From contig DNTA01000229.1 in assembly GCA_003500135.1 (NCBI GenBank), positions 2,377 to 49,089 of the forward strand: 46,713 nucleotides of DNA, read 5' to 3'. Under the pieces are notes generated by a model. That model had not been told where the DNA came from. It searched no databases and saw only the letters and a list, made by a program, of their open reading frames with translations. This DNA comes from Cytophagales bacterium (lineage in GTDB: Bacteria; Bacteroidota; Bacteroidia; Cytophagales; Cyclobacteriaceae). Within the stretch, counting starts at the first letter, position 1. Each line of letters begins with the position of its first letter. Both the position numbers and the translations under genes were made by a program. Shown here piece after piece: positions 34,901-41,843 of the stretch.

Positions 34901-37859
34901 CCGTATTTTTACTGCTTTGCTTTGGGAAATTATATGATGGGTTTATTCTTCTTAATCGCCTTAAATATTCTTTCCACCTGTACTGGAGGGCTTTTTTGGT
35001 TAAAACTGTATCCTCAATGGTTGTTTTCGCTGAATACGAATAGAGGTATTTCGGGTACCTGTAGCTATCCATGCTGCGCATTTTTAGTATATCCGGATAA
35101 AAATCATATTCGAAGCTGGGTTCATGTTGGAAATAGGTGGAAAAGCTATCAATTAAGTGAAAAGCCACTCTTCCCGATACTGGCCCGGCAAAGTTTTCCG
35201 ACAACCGATAATTGTCTCCGGGTTCTAATAGGTGTATGTTGTCATTGTTGTTTATGTACATTATCCGGTTAGGATAGTGATAGCGATAAGGAAAAATATA
35301 GCGGTAAAGGTTATTCTTTTCGTAACTGCTCAGAACTGATTTCGCATTGGTAATCCACAAGTCTTTGGCATATTGTGTTGGGTCAATACTGAAAATAGTT
35401 TTAAGACCTTCTTTAAAATACACACTATCAAGAGTTACCACTTTTTCAGTAAGCCTCAACTTAATTTTATGATAGCTGCTATCAATTCGGAAAGCGTATG
35501 GCGAAGCATGTGTTGACCAACTGAAATATACTGGTTTACGATCAACATATATGACGTGAATAGGTTCGATGACCCCATCTTCAATTACGAATGGAGCAAA
35601 TTGAGTAATTGAATCAGAGGTAGCATATTCATAGCGATAGATATTTTTACCCGGATACAGGAATTTATAGTATTCAATTGAGTCAATTCCAGCCAGCATT
35701 TTCCAACTTTCATAATCCAGTTTTGAAACAAAAGAAGTTGAGTTGAAGTCTTTTAGATCGAAATTGTTAATGATATATTTGGCAATACCTTTTTGGTGAA
35801 ATAGGGGTGGTGATTCGGGGTTATAATCAAACTTACTGGTTACGGAAAAGGCGGTAAGGTCAACGTCTTTCACCGGCTTGCCCTTATAATCTTTAACTTC
35901 TACTTTGATTTCAGCCGTTTGACCGGGATAAATGAGTTGGGGTTCTTCAACGTTTATGAACAAGTGGTTCTGCTGTGAGCGAATTTCAAAATCTTCTTTA
36001 AGTATTTTTCCCGCCCATAAATACCTAATGGAAACAACAAAAGGTTTTTTTGTATTCGCTTTGGCTTTAAAATTTAAATCTTTGGTATAACCGGCAGCAA
36101 ACTTTTTATTCTTTTTATAAATGTAGTAGGTAAGAGGGATATTGTGCGGGTTGTCGGCGTATACAAATAAGGAGTCGTGTGTTCGCCTGGAATAAACATT
36201 AATTTCGGCATCTTCCCGGGGTATTTCCAGAGTTTCTTTTCCTTTTTCTGAGGCAATAATGTAATTGGCATAATAGGGATTGATATTTAACGTGTAAGGC
36301 AATTCACCGCTATAAATAAGCGTGTCATTGTCGAAATTGTCGCTTGCATATAATTCTACTTGCTTTGATTGCGACTTGCCGTTTTCTAAGTATTCAAAGG
36401 TAATGCTGTCGCCTTTTAACCGGAAATCAAATTTGCTTGAATAGTAATTGTAGTAAATAACCAAATCTTCAGAAATAGTTGAATTATCTGAGGTGGTCAG
36501 GCTAACATGTACGTTATAATCGAAATTGGCAGCGGGAAAATCAAGATCGTCAATACTTATTTCCGTATCCTTCACAGGATCAAGCTTTTGTTCAAAATAG
36601 AGGAGAGTGTCGGGAATAAAAACCCGGGTGTCGTGAAAATCATGGATTTCCGTCGGGCTTACCAAAATGGTAAGCTGCCCATCAAGTATGTTTAATTCAT
36701 TGGCATCTTTTGCGCGTACAAAAATAGAAATAGCTTCACCTTTATGATGTTCCCCTTCATCTGTTGTGAGCTCAAGATTCAGGTCATTTAATTCGTAATC
36801 TTCATATTTAAAGGATTCAGATAAATAAGTTTTGTTTTCGTTTAAATCCAGAGAAATACTGTACCATTGGTCTAGCTTCAGGTTCAATGAATCATGTAAG
36901 GTGAACTCGAAGGTGTAGGCTCCGGGTCGATAAGGGTCGAGCTTCTTAAGTAATATGTTTTTACGGTTGGCATAAAGATTTACCAAGACCTGTTTTTTTA
37001 TCGGCTTACCTTTTTTGGTGATAAAGGCCTTGAACTTAACTGTATCACCGGGTAAATATTTCGGTTTATTAAAAACCATATAACCCTTGTGTTTTTGTTC
37101 GAACTTATAATTATTGTAGTAGCCGCAATAATAATCGTCGAAAATGCAGGCTACTTTATGATAGGCTTTTTCGAAAAAATATGCTGTGCTGCCAATTGTG
37201 CCTACCGGGTTTCTATAAACCACGGACTTTACCCCGTCAATGGGTATAAATAAAACAAACCTTACGGGTTTCCAGACATATTGTACCGGACTACCATAAA
37301 TAACTTTCCGCGCGTTTCGTTTAAAAGCAGAGTTGTTGAACTCTCGTGATAAATTATAATAAGCTGTAAAGCCATTGTGATTTACTTCCAGCAATCCTTT
37401 TTTATTCGACTTTTTATCTACATAGGCATCAACCTTTTTATTGTATCGAAGCCTTTTCCAGCCGCATTTAACTTTGGCATCTTTTATTGGGTTACCATGT
37501 AGGTCAAAAATCCTTATTTGAAGATCAGTATTGTTATTGATTATATAAATATTGAAGTCCTGTATCGAAGTGATAAATGTTTTTTGTTCTTCTTTGTAAG
37601 AATAGGTTTTCAGATAATGGCCCTTAGGCAGAACTTTATTATAGGTGCTGTCCGTGGGATATCGATCGATAAGTGTATGAAAGAATGATGAATCTACTTC
37701 CCAGATGTCTTTCCCATATACTTTTTTAGCTTCTTTATCACTAATCCTAAAAATATAGGTATAGTAGCTTGATTCTCTGCTCTCCAATAAATTCTGAGCG
37801 GTAGACCAGTTGGATAGGGCGAGGGTAGTAAGAAGAATGAGTGTAATGCGAACTTTCAT
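31908..37859 (-). CDS. Exported alpha-2-macroglobulin-like protein with inserted TonB-plug segment
   Basis: 1983 residues from the ATG at 37859; an upstream in-frame start adds 24 non-signal-like residues. A signal peptide (1-21, cut at STA|QN) is followed by beta-rich macroglobulin-type domains, including an MG2 domain at about 257-340 (MVFNKPKYLPGDTVKFKAF). At about 1120-1190 lies a carboxypeptidase-regulatory-like domain (NEDNQPIPGVNVIVKGTTIG), then a TonB-plug-like segment at about 1195-1322, with VVVVGYGVQTKK and GTYGVVLIST as in SusC. The A2M domain follows (about 1350-1425, WQPGLTTDKNGQAKF). A thioester domain begins near 1540 with C1558-N-E-Q1561, the intact thioester motif. There is no barrel, so it is not a receptor. 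Protease trapping or envelope defence is inferred. The gene is unusually AT-rich relative to its neighbours. Confidence 0.85.
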   Translation of the reverse strand: MKVRITLILLTTLALSNWSTAQNLLESRESSYYTYIFRISDKEAKKVYGKDIWEVDSSFFHTLIDRYPTDSTYNKVLPKGHYLKTYSYKEEQKTFITSIQDFNIYIINNNTDLQIRIFDLHGNPIKDAKVKCGWKRLRYNKKVDAYVDKKSNKKGLLEVNHNGFTAYYNLSREFNNSAFKRNARKVIYGSPVQYVWKPVRFVLFIPIDGVKSVVYRNPVGTIGSTAYFFEKAYHKVACIFDDYYCGYYNNYKFEQKHKGYMVFNKPKYLPGDTVKFKAFITKKGKPIKKQVLVNLYANRKNILLKKLDPYRPGAYTFEFTLHDSLNLKLDQWYSISLDLNENKTYLSESFKYEDYELNDLNLELTTDEGEHHKGEAISIFVRAKDANELNILDGQLTILVSPTEIHDFHDTRVFIPDTLLYFEQKLDPVKDTEISIDDLDFPAANFDYNVHVSLTTSDNSTISEDLVIYYNYYSSKFDFRLKGDSITFEYLENGKSQSKQVELYASDNFDNDTLIYSGELPYTLNINPYYANYIIASEKGKETLEIPREDAEINVYSRRTHDSLFVYADNPHNIPLTYYIYKKNKKFAAGYTKDLNFKAKANTKKPFVVSIRYLWAGKILKEDFEIRSQQNHLFINVEEPQLIYPGQTAEIKVEVKDYKGKPVKDVDLTAFSVTSKFDYNPESPPLFHQKGIAKYIINNFDLKDFNSTSFVSKLDYESWKMLAGIDSIEYYKFLYPGKNIYRYEYATSDSITQFAPFVIEDGVIEPIHVIYVDRKPVYFSWSTHASPYAFRIDSSYHKIKLRLTEKVVTLDSVYFKEGLKTIFSIDPTQYAKDLWITNAKSVLSSYEKNNLYRYIFPYRYHYPNRIMYINNNDNIHLLEPGDNYRLSENFAGPVSGRVAFHLIDSFSTYFQHEPSFEYDFYPDILKMRSMDSYRYPKYLYSYSAKTTIEDTVLTKKALQYRWKEYLRRLRRINPSYNFPKQSSKNTGTVWLEFYRQSNEETQEQPLNTLVFRYDNSDFVRIYPGKIKDFYDLKEGYYQLIFFYAGSRYQVKDSLYVKQNGINFFKLEQDQEFKKDTFSIRVSKLIEKVIYGPKKPPVLQKLDYDYIRKLYSKQFVYDGPGKYVDGFVYSNEDNQPIPGVNVIVKGTTIGTVTDLNGYYHLKVPFGRDILIFSFIGLTTEEKYIGSGTESVFMQADIQQLSEVVVVGYGVQTKKHLTAAVSKMEVDYGIGIPITSQPPLEILQGKIPGVTIQKNAKDKLIEIRGVSAEENIKPPLYVIDGEIYNGNIEALELLDVKSMKVIGGEEALKLYGEKGTYGVVLISTNQPMTSFDNKGADFDEAFYASSKKANALRNNFSDYAFWQPGLTTDKNGQAKFEVTFPDDVTSWKTYYMAVSINRQSGEVRNNIKSYKPLMARLATPRFLLEKDTTYVIGKSLNYLPDTALIITAFKVNGEEKMKQPALVGNAVIDSMLISGHGDSLQITYSLERDDGYFDGEQKDIPLYPLGIEKSKGAFLILNHDTTFAINPDTTLAPATIYARANAVDVIEDEIQYLINYRYECNEQLASKLKGLIALKKLRELQKEEFKYDNKIKRTIKKLEKNQKDSGLWGWWASSGNNLWISKHVIEALMQASENGYETDINEDKIVDHALWELDKIKNLDSKLQILDVLKLLDVKASQDLYLRPIEKHKNLKLNQRLKLIALQQHYGLPYTLDTIMNYLEKSYLGSIHFSDSSLIFNLTDNDIQNTLLAYQVLKNDTLDHSEILEGIRYYLLNSQNNGHWRNTFEASKIIENILPDLIKNEQPIENAQLIIKSVSDKPIDAFPYQVELDNNNSIEITKTGNMPLYLSYYQRFWDKDPEINYDDFEITTSFTDSVTILEAGKATRLLVDVRLKKDADYLMINIPVPAGCSYGNKKVNSRIESHREYFKNETSIFIESLKAGSYRFEVELLPRFSGTYHINPAKVELMYFPIINGHNAIKTVRIENK

Positions 37860-38050
37860 AGTGACAATACTTTTATAACAGGATGCCATTGCTGAAGTGA
37901 TTCCATAAATTTTTTTAGAAAGCGGATTCAAAATGCAATGGAAAAAGAAAACCGATTCGTTTATCGCTGTATAAATTAACGATGATTCGTTTAATATATG
38001 GTGTATTACCTTGATTTTTTTGTTGAGAGAAATTGAACCAGGCCGATATG

Positions 38051-38725
38051 TTAAAACTCAATATCCTCCGGTACCCATTGGGCGGCCTGGATGATGCGCT
38101 TTATGTCCCTGAGGCCTACTTTTCCTTTGAACAACTGGTGTTGTGCATTCCATTTTTCGGTTGCTTTGTACAGTTTTCCGGCATCGGCCCGGGCAATCTT
38201 GCGGGCTGAGTCGTAGCCGGTCTGGTACAGCAAGTAGGCAAAGGTGTGGTTGACCCACTGGATCCGCGATAGGTCGGTTAAATGTGCCAGCTGATCTATT
38301 ATGTTGCTATCAATTCCGGTTTCTTCTGCCAGCTCCTGCCTCTTCCGTAGCGTAATAACCCGATCGTACAATTGAAGGGTGTTTTTTATCCCTGCCTTCT
38401 CCAGTAGGCCACTTATTTCAGGGGCCAGCTCGGGAAAGTCCGAAATGTTATTGGGTTTTGATTGGTAGCTTCTGAGTTCGCGGCCCAGCACGGTAAGAAA
38501 ATCAATGTCCACCAGGCTGCTTTCGAACAGAGCGATGAGTTTGGGTCGCGTCTTTGTGGCAGCCAGTACATCGGCGAGATGGTGGATACCGGCTTTTTCA
38601 AGCGCTTTAAATCGCAGGGCGGTCTGCTCGAGCAGTATGGCTCTGCTGGGGACCAGGTCAATTTCCTGTAAGAGGCGTGCATAGTCGCTCAGGGATATGG
38701 CGGCGAAATCGGGGTAGTAGCCCAT
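38051..38725 (-). CDS. DUF4332 protein
   Basis: 224 residues, all helical. Matches DUF4332, with repeated helix-turn-helix-like units such as TALRFKALEKAGIHHLADVLAAT and EISGLLEKAGIKNTLQLYDR, which resemble helix-hairpin-helix elements seen in DNA-binding and repair proteins. It ends in LRDIKRIIQAAQWVPEDIEF. The biochemical role is unknown. It lies 57 bp downstream of the HU-HIG gene on the same strand and probably shares its transcript, which makes a nucleic-acid role more likely but does not prove it. Confidence 0.75.
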   Translation of the reverse strand: MGYYPDFAAISLSDYARLLQEIDLVPSRAILLEQTALRFKALEKAGIHHLADVLAATKTRPKLIALFESSLVDIDFLTVLGRELRSYQSKPNNISDFPELAPEISGLLEKAGIKNTLQLYDRVITLRKRQELAEETGIDSNIIDQLAHLTDLSRIQWVNHTFAYLLYQTGYDSARKIARADAGKLYKATEKWNAQHQLFKGKVGLRDIKRIIQAAQWVPEDIEF

Positions 38726-38782
38726 GTGCTTTTTAGCTTACAACGATGAACCGGTAGCGCCGGGTTCCCGTGTGTTCCGGTA

Positions 38783-39178
38783 TTATTTTTTCGGTTCTTT
38801 TATCCGCTCGAACTTCAGGTTTTCCAGCTCGTTTTTCACCGATTTTCCCGGCCGGAAGTGCATATTGATCTTTTTAACGTTTTTGGGCGAGACATCTTTT
38901 TTACGGAGCTGCCCTTCTGACGAGACCGTAAGTTTAAAACTCCCCAATCGGCCCAGCTGCACGCCGCGGCCCTGTGCCAGCTCCTGAGGAACTAAACGGA
39001 TAAGCGATTCCAGCACGGCGAGAACATCCGGCGGGTTTACAGTAGAATAGCGGGATATCATTTCGACAAGCCCCTGCAGGTCTGTCGTGTCTTTCTGCAA
39101 AAGGCTCAGATAATACTTGTCCGGCTCTTTGCGGTTGATTTGATTTGATCTTTTAACGATGTTGTACTGTACGGGCAT
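38783..39178 (-). CDS. HU-HIG-type DNA-binding protein
   Basis: 131 residues, the size of the Bacteroidota HU-HIG histone-like family. It begins MPVQYNIVKRSNQINRKEP and contains the core with GRGVQLGRLGSFKLTVSS and a C-terminal basic stretch ending FERIKEPKK. The G(R)GVQLGRLGSF segment matches the beta-arm region of HU proteins. It should bend or coat DNA. The region directly upstream holds the 22-bp phased array, and the DUF4332 gene follows, so autoregulation or array binding is a natural inference. Confidence 0.88.
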   Translation of the reverse strand: MPVQYNIVKRSNQINRKEPDKYYLSLLQKDTTDLQGLVEMISRYSTVNPPDVLAVLESLIRLVPQELAQGRGVQLGRLGSFKLTVSSEGQLRKKDVSPKNVKKINMHFRPGKSVKNELENLKFERIKEPKK

Positions 39179-39204
39179 AATGCAGGTCTTTTGATTAAAA
39201 AATA

Positions 39205-39436
39205 AAATATATATTTAACTATAAGTAAGTATATATATAAACATAACTAAGTATATACTTATATGCAAATAAGTATATATATAAATCAATTTATGTATAT
39301 ATTTATGCACGTACAAATATATATTTATTTGTATGCAAGTATATATATAAATATAAATAAATATATATTTATTCTAAAATAAGTATATACTTGTATTAAA
39401 GTAAGTATATACATTAATATAAAAAAGTATATATTT
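39205..39436. repeat. Eleven 12-bp near-palindromes at exact 22-bp spacing
   Basis: Cores start at 39205, 39227, 39249, 39271, 39293, 39315, 39337, 39359, 39381, 39403 and 39425, so every step is 22 bp. Each is AA(G/A)TATATA(T/C)(T/A)T or differs by one base. The six-base TATATA centre is invariant in all eleven. Copies 3 and 9 are the perfect palindrome AAGTATATACTT; copies 1, 6 and 8 are AAATATATATTT. The 10-bp spacers differ from copy to copy, so this is not a plain recent tandem duplication. The array starts 26 bp upstream of the HU-HIG start codon. It looks like a cooperative protein-binding site, but the binder is not known. Confidence 0.9.
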
Positions 39437-39553
39437 AAATTAAATATCTTCAGGTTAATACTTATATAAGTTGGGAAGAAAGCGTAAAGATGTCATGGCC
39501 TATGAGGTATAGCTGAGGATGGAATGGAGATTGTCCGCGACGGAAAGGCCCTT

Positions 39554-39605
39554 TATCATTATTGTGTTTTCAGCGCTCATCGGAACACTGAAAACAACAA
39601 TGATA
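39554..39605. repeat. Imperfect inverted repeat in the por-to-array intergenic region
   Basis: A left arm (39554-39573) and right arm (39588-39605) pair over about 18 bp, with a perfect 9-bp core, TGTTTTCAG with CTGAAAACA, around a 14-nt loop. The outer part TATCATT/AATGATA also pairs. There is no T-run after it on either strand, so it is not a standard terminator. It could be a protein site, an RNA processing hairpin or a remnant of a mobile element end. The rest of 39437-39670 shows an isolated palindrome ACTTATATAAGT at 39460, out of phase with the array, and nothing else. Confidence 0.65.
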
Positions 39606-39670
39606 GTTTTACGCTTTTCGATTTCTATTGCGATCCGTGGTGTAGCAGATCGTGCCTGAAAACCCCAATT

Positions 39671-40591
39671 TTAAACCGTTGCTTCCAGGGTTTGGCCTAT
39701 TTTTTCCAATGCAAGTAGTCTTGACCAGGTTTTGTCCGTATGTTCCTGAATTTCTTTTACAATATGTTCATTGCCTTCCTTAAATAAATGCCGGAATCTT
39801 CCCTGTAATTTCATGCATTCTGTAACCGGGCAGTCCCGCTCGGGGTAATGATTGATTTTGTAGTTCAAATGCTCTATTTCGAAAAGTGGAAACAACTTCG
39901 ATTCAACGGCAAGTCTTCCTATTGTAATGGAAAGTGCAGGATCGGTTTTGTGCCCCGGAGGACAGGGGCCATCTATCATGAGAAGCCTAAAACCTTTGGT
40001 ATCTCTGGCACGGGCCATTTTGGTCCTTAAATCCTCCATAAATGCCAGGGAACCGGTTGCGGCATAGGGTATATTGTGTGCGCCGACTATTCCCATCAAA
40101 TCTTTGGGCCAGGTTTTTTTATATCCCGGTCCGGGGTTTGTGGTCGTAACTGCGCCAAAAGGAGTGGCGCTACTGGTCTGAATTCCGGTATTCATATAAG
40201 CGCCGTTGTTGTTGACGATATAGAGTATGTTTTCACCTCTTGTAGCTGCTCCCGACATCGATTGAAAGCCGATGTCAAAAGTACCGCCATCACCGGCCAA
40301 TACAACAACAGGAACATCTTTTTTTCCTTGCCGGTCCAATGCTGCCCTGACACCTGTAGCAGTGGCAGGGGCTGCCGCAAAAATAGTATGGACAACGCTG
40401 CCCTTTAATTCATTCATCGGGTATGGGCCGGCTATGATAGAAAAACAGGAAGCCGGAACTACATAAACAGTTTCTTCACCCATTATGCTCGCCAGGTGGC
40501 GAACTAATAAGGACCATCCACAGCCTCGACAGCTTAGCGCTCCCGGATGAACTTTTTCATCTTTTATCACAAAATCGTATAACGGTTCCAT
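39671..40591 (-). CDS. 2-oxoacid:ferredoxin oxidoreductase, beta (TPP-binding) subunit
   Basis: 306 residues from the ATG at 40591, 13 bp after the alpha-subunit stop; an in-frame TTG at 40615 is less likely. The thiamine diphosphate motif is GDGGTFDIGFQSMSGAATRG with NNNGAYMNTG. Four cysteines (C21 and C24 in LSCRGCGW, C49 in VPASCFS, one in DGPCPPGHK) are placed as in subunits that bind a proximal 4Fe-4S cluster. With the alpha and gamma parts it would oxidise pyruvate or another 2-oxoacid to acyl-CoA and CO2, passing electrons to ferredoxin, or run in reverse. Confidence 0.92.
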   Translation of the reverse strand: MEPLYDFVIKDEKVHPGALSCRGCGWSLLVRHLASIMGEETVYVVPASCFSIIAGPYPMNELKGSVVHTIFAAAPATATGVRAALDRQGKKDVPVVVLAGDGGTFDIGFQSMSGAATRGENILYIVNNNGAYMNTGIQTSSATPFGAVTTTNPGPGYKKTWPKDLMGIVGAHNIPYAATGSLAFMEDLRTKMARARDTKGFRLLMIDGPCPPGHKTDPALSITIGRLAVESKLFPLFEIEHLNYKINHYPERDCPVTECMKLQGRFRHLFKEGNEHIVKEIQEHTDKTWSRLLALEKIGQTLEATV

Positions 40592-40604
40592 ATTTTTCCT
40601 GTCA

Positions 40605-41843
40605 TTAATTTTCAATATCGATCCAGTTCACTTCATCTAAATGCACTTTATCTGCGCTGGATCGGTTCCTGATTTTATAAAGTATTTTTTCTATGGTGAT
40701 GGGCGATACATCTTTACCTCCTACACCCGCATAAAAATCATACATGGTATAATTTTTACTGTAAAGTGCGCGTTTCATTTCCTGCATTATCGCTCCAAAG
40801 TGATCACCCATAAAGTTTCTTTCCACACAAGCGATTACCGCGTCGCCCGGCAGTTCTTTAAGGGCTTCGTTCACTGATTTTTTCGGAAACGGCTTGAAAA
40901 GTCTTAACTTTAACAGACCCACCTCGGGGTATTTCCTGATCACGCCCTTTGCAGTGGTGGAGAGACTTGACATCGTGACCAAGACGGTTTTTGTATGAGG
41001 CCCGATATTTACAGCTTCTACATTTTGATACTTTCTTCCGAAGTGCTTTTCAAAACGATCAGAGACCTCCGTCGACAGATTTTCAACTGTATTCATGTCC
41101 TTCCAGAATGCATAATTGAATTTCTCATAATGCTCAGGTGGTATCAATCCTCCTATAGCTATAGGCTCTTCGGCATTTACTTCCTTACCTGTCAATTTCT
41201 TTTTGGGCAGGAACTCATCCACCAGTGACTGTTCCGGTACCCAGATGTTCTCGCTGGTATGACTCTGATAAAAGGCATCCAGAACCACCATTACCGGTAT
41301 TTCCAGCTTTTCGGAGATGATGTAGGACTGAATTATGGTGTCCAGTACTTCCTGTGAACTTTCGCCGTAAAACTGGATCCAGCCGGTATCCCTTTGCGAA
41401 AGCGAGTCCGATTGGTCAGACCAAATATTCCAGGGGATCGAAGGTCTGCCGACATTGCAAACGACCATCGGCAACCTAAAGTGCGCTATGGCGTGAAGGA
41501 CCTCATGGGCATAAAAAAGACCCTGTCCGCTTGTAGCAGTAAATACTCTTTCCCCGACAATTGCAGCGCCCATTGCTGCTGCAAATACGGAGTGCTCACT
41601 ATCCATATTGATGTACGTGGCATCCATTTTCCCACTGGATACTTTCTCTGAGAGCTGCTCGACAATAGAGGTCTGTGGAGTAATTGGATAGGCCGGTATG
41701 AATCCGGCTCTGCATAATTTTGCGGCTTCCGCTGCTGCAAAATTACCTTTCATGATCATTGATTCGTGCCGGGGGTATTTAACAAAACCTTTTTCGGCTG
41801 TAGAATCTAATGTGTCGGTATAATCAGTTTGATATTTGTTCAT
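40605..41843 (-). CDS. 2-oxoacid:ferredoxin oxidoreductase, alpha subunit
   Basis: 412 residues from ATG 41843, overlapping the upstream fusion gene by 20 bp. The pyrimidine-binding domain starts near residue 30 with GNFAAAEAAKLC and has AYPITPQTSIVEQL; later signatures are FTATSGQGLFYAHEVLH and GESSQEVLDTIIQ. It pairs with the beta subunit to form the active site. The sequence resembles pyruvate-type (PorA) more than 2-oxoglutarate-type subunits, but the substrate is not certain. Second gene of the three-gene operon. Confidence 0.9.
   Translation of the reverse strand: MNKYQTDYTDTLDSTAEKGFVKYPRHESMIMKGNFAAAEAAKLCRAGFIPAYPITPQTSIVEQLSEKVSSGKMDATYINMDSEHSVFAAAMGAAIVGERVFTATSGQGLFYAHEVLHAIAHFRLPMVVCNVGRPSIPWNIWSDQSDSLSQRDTGWIQFYGESSQEVLDTIIQSYIISEKLEIPVMVVLDAFYQSHTSENIWVPEQSLVDEFLPKKKLTGKEVNAEEPIAIGGLIPPEHYEKFNYAFWKDMNTVENLSTEVSDRFEKHFGRKYQNVEAVNIGPHTKTVLVTMSSLSTTAKGVIRKYPEVGLLKLRLFKPFPKKSVNEALKELPGDAVIACVERNFMGDHFGAIMQEMKRALYSKNYTMYDFYAGVGGKDVSPITIEKILYKIRNRSSADKVHLDEVNWIDIEN

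Noticed and set aside
34383..35272. Plus-strand frames of 116-150 codons opposite the macroglobulin-like gene
   Set aside because: Antisense to a 1983-residue protein with clear domains; composition is not protein-like.
31908..37859. TonB-dependent receptor
   Set aside because: A plug-like segment is present but there is no beta-barrel, and the rest matches macroglobulin and thioester domains.
39205..39436. Direct-repeat array with varied spacers, CRISPR-like
   Set aside because: Repeats are 12 bp and spacers 10 bp, far below CRISPR sizes, and no cas genes are near.
39460..39471. Palindrome ACTTATATAAGT as a twelfth array copy
   Set aside because: Its centre lies 35 bp from the last core rather than 22 or 44, and its sequence order (CTT before AAG) is inverted relative to the cores.
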